Shown: positions 17,041-25,933 of the stretch, piece after piece
How the letters are laid out: each line of letters begins with the position of its first letter
How positions within the stretch are numbered: position 1 is the stretch's first letter
From: Sphingomonas adhaesiva
Lineage (GTDB): Bacteria > Pseudomonadota > Alphaproteobacteria > Sphingomonadales > Sphingomonadaceae
Reading direction: 5' to 3'
DNA: 64,000 nt
Assembly (NCBI RefSeq): GCF_036946125.1
Contig: NZ_JAQIJT010000002.1
Span: forward strand, 341,001-405,000
Program-made: the position numbers and the translations under genes
The notes under the pieces: generated by a model
Seen by the model: only the letters and a program-made list of their open reading frames with translations
Told to the model about the DNA's origin: nothing
Databases searched by the model: none

Positions 17041-17858
17041 TGCAGCCGATCGACGAGGCGACGCTGGCGGACTGGCGCGGGGCGGTGGGGCGGCGCGTGA
17101 CGCAGCGGGAGCGACTGTGCGCGGGCGATCTCAGCCGCTTCGCGCTGGCGGTCGGCGTGGCGGCGGGGGATGCGGCCGTTCCCTTGCCGCACTGGGCGTT
17201 TTTCCTGCCGATGCCGCAGGATAGCGAGATCGGGGAGGACGGGCATCCGCGGCGGGGCGACTTCCTGCCCGCGATTAGCCTGCCGCGGCGGATGTTCGCG
17301 GCGGCGGACATGACCTTCGACGCGCCGCTGTCGCTCGACGCGGAGGCGGCGCTGGAGAGCGAGGTGGTCGACGTACGCCACAAGCAGGGGCGCTCCGGCG
17401 ATCTGGTGTTCGTCGAGGTCGCGCGGACGCTGATCCAGGCGGGCGTGGTGCGCGTGCGCGAGAGGCAGACGTACGTCTATCGCGATCAGGGCGCGCCCGT
17501 CGCGATGCCGGTGGCGGCGGCGTCGCTGCCCGACGGCGAGCGGTGGCAGCCGGACGAAGTGAACCTGTTCCGCTTCTCCGCGGCGACGTTCAACGGGCAC
17601 CGCATCCACTACGACCATCCGTACGCGACCGCGGTCGAGGGCTATCCCGCGCTCGTCGTCCATGGGCCGCTGACCGCGGCGAAGCTGGCGCGGCTGGCGG
17701 CGCGGGACGGCGAACTGGCGGGTTTCTCGTTCCGTGCCGAAGCGCCGCTGTTCCTGGGGCAGCCGGTGGTGCTGGAGCGGTGCGGCGAGGGCGCGGTGCG
17801 CGCGGTCCGGTGCGACGGCGCGATCGCGATGACCGCGCAGGCGCGCTACCGTCAGTAG
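17037..17858 (+). CDS. HTD2/MaoC-type hot-dog dehydratase
   Basis: A 273-residue double-hot-dog protein of the FAS1-like dehydratase/mesaconyl-C4-CoA hydratase group. The C-terminal hot-dog carries the catalytic-type segment FNGHRIHYDHPYA (H188-Y197), followed by YPALVVHGPLTA, which is characteristic. Such enzymes hydrate enoyl-CoA thioesters or dehydrate hydroxyacyl-CoA. Its coupling to the Rieske oxygenase (ATGA overlap) suggests a step after ring oxidation on a CoA-linked side chain; this is inference. Its 3' end overlaps the end of the convergent dehydrogenase pseudogene by seven bases. Confidence 0.85.
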   Translation: MMQPIDEATLADWRGAVGRRVTQRERLCAGDLSRFALAVGVAAGDAAVPLPHWAFFLPMPQDSEIGEDGHPRRGDFLPAISLPRRMFAAADMTFDAPLSLDAEAALESEVVDVRHKQGRSGDLVFVEVARTLIQAGVVRVRERQTYVYRDQGAPVAMPVAAASLPDGERWQPDEVNLFRFSAATFNGHRIHYDHPYATAVEGYPALVVHGPLTAAKLARLAARDGELAGFSFRAEAPLFLGQPVVLERCGEGAVRAVRCDGAIAMTAQARYRQ

Positions 17859-18779
17859 CCGCGATCGCGCGCCACCAGTCCCAGCATCGGCTGCCCGGCG
17901 CGATGCCGGCGGATGTTGTCGAGCACCGCGTGCGCCCCGCTTTGCGCGCTGGTCGCGCTGGCGATGTGGGGCGTGACGACGATGCGGGGGTGACGCAGCA
18001 GCGGATGCTCGGGCGGCAGCGGCTCGGGCTCGGCGACGTCGAGCACCGCGCCGCTCAGATGCCCCTCGTCGAGCAGCGCGACGAGATCCTGCGCCACCAG
18101 ATGCCCGCCCCGCGCGATGTTCACGATGGCGGCACCGCGCGGCAGCTGCGACAGCGTGGCGTGGTTCAGGATGCCCCGCGTCTCCTGCGTCAGCGGGAGC
18201 AGGCAGATCAGGATGTCGCAGGCCGCCAGGAAGCCGGGCAGCGCGTCTGCGCCGGCGTGGCACGCGACGCCGGGCAGGGTGCGGGGGGGAGCGGCTCCAC
18301 CCGGACAGGGCGAAGCCGAAGGGGCGCAGGCCCGCCAGCACCGCCTGCCCCAGTTCGCCCAGACCGAGCACCCCGACGCGGCGCCGCGCGGCGGGCACCA
18401 GCGGGCGCGGTGCCCAGCGGCCGTCGCGCTGCGCCAGCCGATAGTCGATCATCTCGCGGTGGAGCATCAGCGTCGCCATGACGCCATATTCGATCATCCC
18501 CTGCGTCAGGCCCGGCTCGATCATGCGGACCAGCGCGACATGGTCGGGAAGGACGCAGGTGTCGACCTGGTCGACGCCCGCGCCGATCGAGAACAGCACC
18601 TCCAGCGCGGGGAGCTGCGCGATCAGCTCGGCGGTCGGCGCCCAGGCGGCGAGGTAGCGGGTGTCGGCGGGGGGCGGCGCGTCCTCCTTCGTGACGAAGG
18701 CGAGGTCGGGTGCCTCGGCCGCGAACAGCGCGCGCCAGACGGCGCCGCGCTCCGGCGTGGAGGTGAAGTAAAAGGTCAT
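17852..18779 (-). pseudogene. GhrA-like D-2-hydroxyacid dehydrogenase, frameshifted
   Basis: The N-terminal half reads from ATG 18779 (MTFYFTSTPERG) through the NAD-binding VGVLGLGELGQAV to SGWSRSP. The C-terminal half, in another frame, continues with TLPGVACHAG, CDILICLLPLTQETRGILN, VNIARGGHLV and the catalytic PHIAS His. The switch falls in a run of seven G (plus strand, 18283-18289). Six G would restore one frame of 308 residues (928 bases minus one), the normal length for glyoxylate/hydroxypyruvate reductase A. It is either a real one-base insertion or a sequencing error in the homopolymer. The start overlaps the end of the PepSY gene by four bases. Confidence 0.88.
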
Positions 18780-19816
18780 GCGGTCTGCCTCCGGGGGGAA
18801 CGGGCCTTGGCGGCGGCTTGGCCCCACATCACCGGCCCGGAGATCGCCAGCATGGCGAGCGTGAGCGCGCCGGCCAGAAGGACCAGGCGGCCGATGTTGC
18901 CAAAGGTGCCACCGGAATGAAGCGGAAGGATCGTCGGCCACCATGCCGGGTCGTCGCCGGCGCGCCGGACCGTGGGCAAAGCCCCGCCGTGCAGCGGTAC
19001 GAGGACGCGGTGCAGCGCGCGGGAGCCCTGTTCCGGGGCGTCGATGTTGACGATCAGTGCGCTATCGGTGACGCGCAGGTCGTGGATCGGTGCGCCGGGC
19101 AGCGCGGTCCGTGCCGCAAGCACCGCGCGATCGATCGTCGCGGCGTCGATCGCCCCGCGGACCGCAGGGGGCGCCGCGCCGCCGGCGAGCTCCGGCACGA
19201 CGAGCAGCACGCCGGTGCTCGCGCTGAAGGCGAGGATTGCGGACATCGCGACGCCCGCGGTGCGGTGCAGCTGGCGCAGGACCAGTCGCGGGGCGACGGT
19301 CCAGCGGACCGACAGCTGGCGCAGCCGCGGCGCGCGCCGGGGCCACCAATGGACGAGGCCGGTGCCCGCGAGCGTCAGCAGCGCGAGCGCGTCGAGCAGG
19401 ACGACGGCCATGCCGATGCGCCCCGACAGCAGGCGATGGTGGAGCGCCAGCGCCAGCTCGACCGGAAAGGCGGAGATCGCGCCGCGGCGCAGCACCGCGC
19501 CCCCCGCGGGGTCGATCGAGGCATAGGCCGTGCGACCGGGGGCTTCGAGCCGGGCGAGGAACGTGTCGTCGCGCGTCGCGGGCCAGTCGAGCCGGACGAC
19601 GCGCGCGTGCGGTAGCGCGGCCTCGGAACGGCGCACCGCCTCGCCCGCGGTGATCGCGGTGCCGCGGTGGCGGCTGGTCATCCCGGCGGGATCGATGAGC
19701 CGCGCGGCCGGACGATGCCAGAGCAGCAGCATGCCCGTCGCCGCCTGAAGCAGCAGCAGCGGGGCGAGCGCCAGGCCGACGTAGCGATGGAGGCGGAAGA
19801 GCAACGCACGGTTCAC
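18776..19816 (-). CDS. PepSY-associated transmembrane protein (PiuB-like)
   Basis: A 346-residue inner-membrane protein with four predicted membrane segments: near 11-30, near 130-150 (VVLLDALALLTLAGTGLVHW), near 180-205 and near the C-terminus (LVLLAGALTLAMLAISGPVMW). It has conserved His residues (FRLHRYVG, LALHHRLL, LRQLHRTAG, LPLHSGG) that suggest heme ligation. This family accompanies siderophore receptors and is thought to reduce or help release iron. The start is GTG 19816, with GGAGG five bases upstream. It lies between the siderophore-type TonB receptor and the dehydrogenase pseudogene on one strand, although a 297-base gap with a strong hairpin separates it from the receptor. Confidence 0.85.
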   Translation of the reverse strand: MNRALLFRLHRYVGLALAPLLLLQAATGMLLLWHRPAARLIDPAGMTSRHRGTAITAGEAVRRSEAALPHARVVRLDWPATRDDTFLARLEAPGRTAYASIDPAGGAVLRRGAISAFPVELALALHHRLLSGRIGMAVVLLDALALLTLAGTGLVHWWPRRAPRLRQLSVRWTVAPRLVLRQLHRTAGVAMSAILAFSASTGVLLVVPELAGGAAPPAVRGAIDAATIDRAVLAARTALPGAPIHDLRVTDSALIVNIDAPEQGSRALHRVLVPLHGGALPTVRRAGDDPAWWPTILPLHSGGTFGNIGRLVLLAGALTLAMLAISGPVMWGQAAAKARSPRRQTA

Positions 19817-19948
19817 CACCGCCTCCGGTCGTTGAAGAAGAAGAAGAAGCCGCGCGGGCGCCCCGGCGGGGATCGCTGCAAAGCCTGGCCCGTCACCCGG
19901 CACGCTCCACCACGGCAACGACCCGGACCATTGAAAAAAGACGTCCCG

Positions 19949-20035
19949 GTGCTCCTGCGCAGGCAGGAGCCCAGGGCCAGGCAGAACAGCGCCTGTGGGG
20001 CGTGCGACCCTGGGCTCCTGCCTGCGCAGGAGCAC
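19949..20035. repeat. Long inverted repeat, REP-like intergenic element
   Basis: Two perfect 28-base arms (19949-19976 and 20008-20035) are separated by 31 bases that themselves contain a CAGGC/GCCTG pairing. The arm core is GCTCCTGCGCAGGCAGGAGC, itself nearly palindromic. Elements with this core look like the dispersed intergenic repeats of sphingomonads; that is recollection, not a search. It lies between receptor and PepSY genes and could terminate or stabilise their transcript. The rest of the 19817-20113 gap shows nothing else. Confidence 0.85.
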
Positions 20036-20113
20036 GGCGTAGCCTTTTGCAAGGGTCCCGGCCTGTATCCCCGGTCCGCGGCGATTCCCTGAAAGGGGCG
20101 TCCGCGAAGGCCG

Positions 20114-22225
20114 TCAGAAGTTGAACGTGGCGCGCACGTTGAACGCCCGCGGCGCGCCCGGCTGGACCCACAGCGCCGCATAGGAGCTGGCGTAATATTG
20201 CTCGTTGAAGAGGTTGCTGACGTCGGCGTTCAGCTTCACCCCCGGCGATACCTCGATCGACCCGGTCAGCCGCACCAGCGTATAGGCCGGCAGGAAGAAC
20301 TGGGTGCCGGTCTCGCCCAGCCGCCGCCCGACGTGGTTGACGCCCGCCCCCAGCGTCACTTCGCGATCCGCGACCGGGAAGCTCTTGAACAGCAGCAGAT
20401 TGCCCTGATGCTTGGGCACGTTGATGAGCGGGTCGCCGCGCTTGATCGCCAGCGAGGGGTCGAGCCCGTCGGTCCAGTTGGCGTCGATGTAGGAATAGGC
20501 GGCCAGCATCTGGATGCCCATCGGCAGCTTCACATCGGCGTCGAACTCGATGCCCTTGCTTTCCGCCGAACCGACCGCGCGCGACAGGCCGGGGTTGAAG
20601 GGGTCGTTGGTCAGGATGTTCGTCTTCTGCATCGTGAACAGCGACAGCGTGCTGGTGATGCGGCTGGTGACGACCTTTCCACCGACCTCATACGCCTTGC
20701 TCAGCTCGGGATTGAACGGCTGGTCGTTGGAGCCCAGGCCGCTGTTGGGGCGGAAGCCGCGACCGTAGCTGGCGTAGATCGACAGCGCGTCGGTCGGCTC
20801 CACGACGACGCCCGCCATCGGGCTGAACCGGGTGTAGCTCTTGCGCGGGTTGCGCCCGGTCGCGGTGGTGGCGAGGCGGTTGACGATGCTCTGGTCGAAA
20901 TCGTCGTAGCGTCCGCCGAACCGCACCTTGATCGCCTGCGTCAGCTCGATCTGGTCCTGCGCATAGATGCCCCAGGCCTTTTGCGTTTCGGTATTGTCCT
21001 GCAACGCGGCGGTCGGGACGGGGGCGACGACGTTGTAATTGGGGTTGAAGATGTCGATCGCGTAGCGATTGCCCGCCAGCGTCGGGCGGAACCGCTGCTG
21101 GACCGAGTTGATGTCGAACTGATCCCAGTCCGCGCCGATGCGGATGTTGTGGATCACCGATCCCGTCGCGAGCTTGCCCGACACCTCGCCGCGCACGGTC
21201 TTGTGCGTGGTGGAATAATCGCGGAAGCGGCGCTGGCGTGACAGCGTGCGGCCGTCGACGAACAGCTGCTGGCGCGCGGCGGCCAGTTCGGGATCGCTGG
21301 AGAAGCCGCGGAAGATCGTGTCCTTGTATCCGGCACCCAGCAGCAGCGTCCAGTCGCTGCTCAGATCCTGTTGCAGCTGGAGCTGGTGGCCCAGCACCTT
21401 GACCGTGATCGGGCCGTCGGCGGGATTGCCCAGGAAGCGCGAATTGGGAATGAGGCCCAGCGTGCCGTTCACCGCGACGACGCCGCGGTCGAACGGCACC
21501 TCCTGATTGACGTATTCCATCTCGTAGGTGGCGATCGTGCCCTCGCCGAGCTTCAGCAGCATCGACGGCGTCAGGAAGTAGCGGCGGGTGTGGATCGTGT
21601 CGCGGAAGCTGTCGGCATCCTCGACCGCGCCGTTGACGCGGATCGCGAAGGCGTCGCTGACGGGGAGGTTGTAGTCGCCCTCGACACGGAAGGTGTTGAA
21701 GCTGCCGCCCTGGATCGCGAAGCTGCCGAATGTCTTGAACGTCGGCTTCTTCGTGACGATGTTGATCGTGCCGCCGGGCTCGCCGCGGCCGAACAGCGCG
21801 GAGTTCGGGCCCTTGAGCACCTCGATCCGCTCCACGTTGGAGGCGTCGCGCGGGCCGCCGTAGCCGCGGCCGCCGTTGAAGCCGTTGACCAGGAAGCCGC
21901 TGGGGAAATTCTCGTCACCCGCGAAGCCGCGGATCGCGAAACTGTCCCACAGGCCGCCGAAATTGTTTTGCTTCGACACGCCGCTCGCCAGCTCCAGCGC
22001 GGTGTCGAGCCGGGTGACGTTCAGGTCCTTCAGCAGGTCGCCGTCCAGGAACTGGACCGCCTGCGGAATCTCCTTGACCGGCGTGTCGCCGAAATACTGC
22101 CGCTTCAGCCCGGTGACGACGATGTCCTCGCCGGGCGCGTTGGTCTCGGCCTGCTGGGCCTGGGCGAGCGCAGGCACGGCGACAGCGGCGACGCCTGCGA
22201 TCAGGATCGAACGAAAAGCTCGCAT
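20114..22225 (-). CDS. TonB-dependent siderophore receptor
   Basis: A 703-residue outer-membrane receptor of the ferrisiderophore class (FhuE/FpvA-like). The signal peptide ends near residue 24 (ALAQAQQ). Then come a TonB box-like DIVVTG, the plug with FAIRGFAGDEN and IEVLKGPNSALFGRGEPGG (the GEPGG form is typical of siderophore receptors), and a beta-barrel ending in FNVRATFNF. The ATG at 22225 is preceded by GGGGGAAG and fits the signal peptide. With the PepSY protein downstream, an iron-uptake role is likely. No convincing Fur box was found in the 300 bases upstream. Confidence 0.92.
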   Translation of the reverse strand: MRAFRSILIAGVAAVAVPALAQAQQAETNAPGEDIVVTGLKRQYFGDTPVKEIPQAVQFLDGDLLKDLNVTRLDTALELASGVSKQNNFGGLWDSFAIRGFAGDENFPSGFLVNGFNGGRGYGGPRDASNVERIEVLKGPNSALFGRGEPGGTINIVTKKPTFKTFGSFAIQGGSFNTFRVEGDYNLPVSDAFAIRVNGAVEDADSFRDTIHTRRYFLTPSMLLKLGEGTIATYEMEYVNQEVPFDRGVVAVNGTLGLIPNSRFLGNPADGPITVKVLGHQLQLQQDLSSDWTLLLGAGYKDTIFRGFSSDPELAAARQQLFVDGRTLSRQRRFRDYSTTHKTVRGEVSGKLATGSVIHNIRIGADWDQFDINSVQQRFRPTLAGNRYAIDIFNPNYNVVAPVPTAALQDNTETQKAWGIYAQDQIELTQAIKVRFGGRYDDFDQSIVNRLATTATGRNPRKSYTRFSPMAGVVVEPTDALSIYASYGRGFRPNSGLGSNDQPFNPELSKAYEVGGKVVTSRITSTLSLFTMQKTNILTNDPFNPGLSRAVGSAESKGIEFDADVKLPMGIQMLAAYSYIDANWTDGLDPSLAIKRGDPLINVPKHQGNLLLFKSFPVADREVTLGAGVNHVGRRLGETGTQFFLPAYTLVRLTGSIEVSPGVKLNADVSNLFNEQYYASSYAALWVQPGAPRAFNVRATFNF

Positions 22226-22522
22226 TGGTCTTCCCCCCTTGTGGAAATCGTTGTTCCTGTCGGTCCTGCGACGAGTTCCGGCCGGCGGTTGCTCGCCATC
22301 CGGCCGGGTATGCGCCCGACCGCCGTGGCGGTGCCGATCCGAAGGATGCCTGCGCACCTCTAGTTGAAGCGAGGCTAGGCGCACGCACAGGACATAATCG
22401 ATCAAATCGGGCGCCCCTTGCGGGCGATTGTGTTGAATGGCGATGGTCCGCGGCGGGGAAAATGCCGTGGCGCAGGCTCGAACGCGGCGAACCTGCGCTC
22501 CGCACGTCCCGCCCGCGGGTGG
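22226..22522. other. Upstream region of siderophore receptor
   Basis: About 300 bases hold no gene with recognisable features. There is an AT-rich patch at 22390-22412 that may contain the receptor promoter, but no clear -35/-10 pair or Fur box was found. Confidence 0.35.
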
Positions 22523-22741
22523 TCAGTGCCGGGCGACGGGTGCCGGATCGATCGCGCGGGCGAGGCGGCGCTCGGCGTTCGGCAGATCCCCGCGTAGCGT
22601 CGCGACCGCGACGTCGCGGGTGATCGGGTCGATATGCTGCGGGCGCAGCGAATGTCGCGCGCGCGCGCGGTGGCACGCCGCCACGTTCGCCGTCGGATCG
22701 ACGAAGCGGGACCGATCGTCATGGACGCCCGTGAAGGTCAT
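22523..22741 (-). CDS. Small hypothetical protein, 72 aa
   Basis: A possible small gene that starts at ATG 22741 (MTFTGVHDDRSRFVDP) and continues with a regular, Arg/Ala-rich helical segment (LRPQHIDPITRDVAVATL, LPNAERRLARAID). The composition looks like a real protein rather than a shadow, but there is only a weak GAGA ribosome site and I recognise no family. It is in the direction of, and downstream from, the histidine kinase. A longer in-frame start at about 22764 is also possible. Confidence 0.4.
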   Translation of the reverse strand: MTFTGVHDDRSRFVDPTANVAACHRARARHSLRPQHIDPITRDVAVATLRGDLPNAERRLARAIDPAPVARH

Positions 22742-22898
22742 CGTCTCGCAGTGTAATAACATAACATCGCGATAGAAGGGACAGGCGATGCTGTCGAGAG
22801 GGTTTCGGACCGGCGCGGCCGGCGAGCCGGATCGGCTCCTTCCTGGCGAAGCGCAGTCCGCGCGCCCGGCCGAGCCGTTCGCGCAGCGTGCGCCCGCC

Positions 22899-23924
22899 TC
22901 AGCGTCGCCGGCCGGCATTGTCCGGCAGGGACAGGCGCAAGACGGTGCCCGACGACGGTCCATCCCGGATATCGACCTGCGCCTTCATCTGCGCGGCCAG
23001 GTTGCGTACCAGCTTCAGCCCCAGACTGTCCGACCGCTGGAGATCGAAGTCGGGCGGCAGGCCCGCGCCGTCGTCGATGACGCAAAGCTCGATCGCCTCG
23101 CCCGCGCGGGTCAGCGTGACGACGACATGGCCGACGTCGCGATCGGCGAAGCCGTGCTCGATCGCGTTGGCGATGCCCTCCGCCATGATGAGGGCGAGCG
23201 GGATCGCCGCGTCGGGCGAGAGGCGGATCCCGGGCACCGCCTCGATCCGGTGGATGATGCCCGGTTTGACGTCCGCGGCGAACAGGTCCGCCATCAGGTC
23301 GCGCAGGAAGATGTCGAGCGGCACCTGCTCGCCGGTCGTCGAATAGAGCTGGCGCTGGATGCGGCCGATCAGCTGGAGCTTCGTGGAGGCATCGGTCAGG
23401 ACCATGCGCGCCATCTGATCGGTCACCTGGCGCTGCTGCAGCGACAGCATCGCGCCGACCATCTGGATGTTGTTCGACACGCGGTGCTGAAGCTCGCTGA
23501 ACAGCAGCTCCGTCCGCTCCGCCAGCCGGCGCTGCTCCGCGGCCAGTCGCGCCGAGCGCTCGTTGGCGCGCTGCATCGCATCGACGAGGACGATGTCGAC
23601 CGCGACGACGCCCGCATAGAAGCCCAGCGCGACCAGCGTGCGTGCGTCGATGTGGAAGGTGCGGGCCGGCGGGATGAAGAAATACCAGGCGAGCAGCCCG
23701 CACACGAGCGCGGACATCGTCCCCGGCCCGCGCCCGAACAGGAACGACGAGATGATGACGGCCGGGAAGAACGTCAGAAAGGGGAAGCCGGGCGGGAAGG
23801 CGGGGTCCAGCTCCCAACGGATCCACCACGCGACCGCGGAAAGCCCCAGGGCGATCGCATAGGCCAGCACCCGGCGCCCGCGCAGCAGCGGCAGTTGCTC
23901 GAAGATCCGGCGCTTTGCCCCCAT
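22899..23924 (-). CDS. Membrane sensor histidine kinase, HisKA_2/HWE type
   Basis: A 341-residue sensor kinase. Three to four N-terminal membrane segments (about 18-115) resemble the DUF4118 domain of KdpD. A short coiled region then leads to the phosphoacceptor helix ELQHRVSNNIQMVGAMLSLQ, where the His is the autophosphorylation site. The ATPase domain has an N-box (EGIANAIEHGF), DDGAGLP and SLGLKLVRNL. HisKA_2/HWE kinases in alphaproteobacteria often feed the general stress response through PhyR-type regulators, but no response regulator is adjacent here. Its signal is unknown. Confidence 0.9.
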   Translation of the reverse strand: MGAKRRIFEQLPLLRGRRVLAYAIALGLSAVAWWIRWELDPAFPPGFPFLTFFPAVIISSFLFGRGPGTMSALVCGLLAWYFFIPPARTFHIDARTLVALGFYAGVVAVDIVLVDAMQRANERSARLAAEQRRLAERTELLFSELQHRVSNNIQMVGAMLSLQQRQVTDQMARMVLTDASTKLQLIGRIQRQLYSTTGEQVPLDIFLRDLMADLFAADVKPGIIHRIEAVPGIRLSPDAAIPLALIMAEGIANAIEHGFADRDVGHVVVTLTRAGEAIELCVIDDGAGLPPDFDLQRSDSLGLKLVRNLAAQMKAQVDIRDGPSSGTVLRLSLPDNAGRRR

Positions 23925-24029
23925 GGTTTTCGTCTAACGCCCTGCTGTGTCGCGCTTCCCTGCGCGATCACGCGGCCGGTTGCAAATTCAGGTTAGGGTT
24001 TTTGCGGTGTCCGTACGGCGATGCGGTCG

Positions 24030-24980
24030 TCAGGCCGCCGCGTCCCCGGCGAAGGTGGCGGCCTGTTCGCGCTTTTCGGGGCGGATGTAGATCGAGGACA
24101 GCTGCGGGAAGGAGGCACGCAGCCGGTCCTCGATCTCCTCGATGAACTGCTCCGCGTCGCCCATCCTGACGCCGTCGTCGAAGTCGGCGCTGATCGCGAC
24201 GAACACCTGCCGGGGCGCGGTGTGGATCGTGCGGACGTGGTTGACGCCCGAAATGACCGGGTGCGCCGCCACGATCCGGGCGATGCCGTCGACCAGCCGG
24301 GGGTCCGCTCGCTCGCCGATCAGCAATCCCTTGGCCTCGCGCGCGAGGACGATCGCCACGAAGGCGAGGATCGCCCCGATCGTCATCGACGCCAGCCCGT
24401 CGAGCCGCGGGTCGTCGAAATGGTGGCTGGCCCATACGCCGGCCGCGGCCACGATCAGACCCGCCAGCGCCGCCGAATCCTCGAACAGGACGGTGAAGGT
24501 CGCGGGGTCCTTCGAATCCTTCACCGCCTGCCACCAGCCGGCTTCCCCCTTGGCCGCGCCGAACTCGCGCAGCGCGATCGTCCAGGAGGTGCCCTCCAGC
24601 GCGAAGGCGATCGCCAGCACGATGTAATTGACGACCGGCGAGCCGAGCGGCTCCGGCGCGGACCAGTGGAGCCAGCCCTCGTAGATCGAGACGACCGCGC
24701 CGACCGCGAAGATCAGGATCGCGACGACGAACGCCCAGAGATACAGCTCGCGCCCGTATCCGAACGGGTGGAGCGCATCGGGCGGGCGCCTGGCCCGGCG
24801 CTCGCCGTAGAGCAGGAGGACCTGGTTGCCGCTGTCGACGACCGAATGGATCCCCTCGGTCAGCATCGCGGTCGATCCGGTGATGGCGGCGGCGACGAAC
24901 TTCGCGACGCCGATCGCCAGGTTCGCGGCGAGCGCCGCCCAGACGACGATGTTGCGTTGGCCGGCGCCTGCTGTACTCAT
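24030..24980 (-). CDS. Cation diffusion facilitator (ZnT9-like)
   Basis: A 316-residue membrane transporter of the CDF family with about six transmembrane helices and a cytoplasmic C-terminal domain (VNHVRTIHTAPRQVFVAISADF). Helix 2 keeps the metal motif EGIHSVVDSGNQ (HxxxD). Helix 5 has FEDSAALAGL in place of a second HxxxD, the pattern of the ZnT9-like branch. Metal choice (Zn, Mn, Fe or Co) cannot be read with confidence. It exports divalent cations by proton exchange in the usual family model. It is between the kinase and the DUF1993 gene on the same strand. Confidence 0.9.
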   Translation of the reverse strand: MSTAGAGQRNIVVWAALAANLAIGVAKFVAAAITGSTAMLTEGIHSVVDSGNQVLLLYGERRARRPPDALHPFGYGRELYLWAFVVAILIFAVGAVVSIYEGWLHWSAPEPLGSPVVNYIVLAIAFALEGTSWTIALREFGAAKGEAGWWQAVKDSKDPATFTVLFEDSAALAGLIVAAAGVWASHHFDDPRLDGLASMTIGAILAFVAIVLAREAKGLLIGERADPRLVDGIARIVAAHPVISGVNHVRTIHTAPRQVFVAISADFDDGVRMGDAEQFIEEIEDRLRASFPQLSSIYIRPEKREQAATFAGDAAA

Positions 24981-25035
24981 TCCGCGCGCTTAACCGCACT
25001 GGCGCGCGATAGCGAACGCTATCAGGGGTTTGGCG

Positions 25036-25566
25036 CTATCCGGCCGGTTGCTTGATCCGCGGCATGCCCATGAAGTCGCGCTTGCCCAGCTTCATCCCCT
25101 GCGCGCGCAGGATCGCATAGGCGGCGGTGGCGTGAAAATAGAAATTGGGCTGCGCGAACGACAGCAGGAAGTTGGCGCCGGTGAACGGCAGCTGCGTCTC
25201 CCCGAACGAGAAGCGCGTATCGGCCTCGGCCAGCGCATCGATCTCGTCGCGGTCCAGCGCGGACAGCTCCGCCTGCGCGCCCTGGACGATCGCGCGCAGC
25301 CCCGCCAGGTCGGTCGGCCATGCCCCCATGTCGGGCGAGAAGGAGCCCGCGCGCGTGCCGTGGACGCCGCCGATCGAATGCGACGCGCACGACTTCACCT
25401 GATAGCCGAGCGGCAGCATGTCGGGGGCCAGCCGGGCGTCGATCAGCTCGGCCTGGGTCATCCCGCGCTCCTCGCAGAACGCCGCGGCCTTCTCCAGGAT
25501 GCGATCGAGCGCCCCCAGGATCTGCAGGTTGGAGGGGATGACCGCGTCGTAGAGTGAGAAGGACAT
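25036..25566 (-). CDS. DUF1993 family protein
   Basis: A 176-residue cytoplasmic protein of the DUF1993 family, whose function is not known. The start MSFSLYDAVIPSNLQIL and the C-terminal NFYFHATAAYAILRAQGMKLGKRDFMG are the family landmarks, and the helical bundle resembles DinB-like folds. ATG 25566 is taken because GGAG lies eight bases upstream and it matches the family start. It is 25 bases after the small conserved gene. Confidence 0.87.
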   Translation of the reverse strand: MSFSLYDAVIPSNLQILGALDRILEKAAAFCEERGMTQAELIDARLAPDMLPLGYQVKSCASHSIGGVHGTRAGSFSPDMGAWPTDLAGLRAIVQGAQAELSALDRDEIDALAEADTRFSFGETQLPFTGANFLLSFAQPNFYFHATAAYAILRAQGMKLGKRDFMGMPRIKQPAG

Positions 25567-25591
25567 GTCGCTGCTCCGGTTGTCGGGCACA

Positions 25592-25915
25592 CTATGCACG
25601 TGCGGCGCGCGCGTACCAGTCCGCGTAGCAGGTGTCGCGCGCCATGCGGCGGTTAACGTCCGGGGCGCCGTCGCTCCACCAGACGGGGCCGCGCTCGCCG
25701 AGACCCACCTTGGCGGCGTCGACGCGGGCCCGCGCCTGCCGCAGCGCCGCGGCGTCGTGCGCGCGCATGGCGGCGTGGACGGCGCGGCGGGCCGACATCA
25801 GCTCGTCGACCAGCGCCTGGCGGGCCTCCGGCGTCAGGGACGGGTCGCTGCGACGCCACAACCGCCCGCGCACCACGATATAGCGGCCGTCGGGGGTCGT
25901 CAGCGGCTGGGTCAT
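25592..25915 (-). CDS. Conserved small protein, function unknown
   Basis: A 107-residue soluble protein that I recognise as a widespread proteobacterial conserved hypothetical. The marks are TPDGRYIVVRGRLWR near the N-terminus, a helical Arg/Ala-rich middle (QALVDELMSARRAVHAAMRA), and GERGPVWWSDGAPDVNRR near the C-terminus. No catalytic motif is evident. It lies 18 bases after the AtuA-like gene and 25 before the DUF1993 gene, so all three are probably co-transcribed. Confidence 0.8.
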   Translation of the reverse strand: MTQPLTTPDGRYIVVRGRLWRRSDPSLTPEARQALVDELMSARRAVHAAMRAHDAAALRQARARVDAAKVGLGERGPVWWSDGAPDVNRRMARDTCYADWYARAARA

Positions 25916-25933
25916 CGGCCCCGCCCGCGTCCG

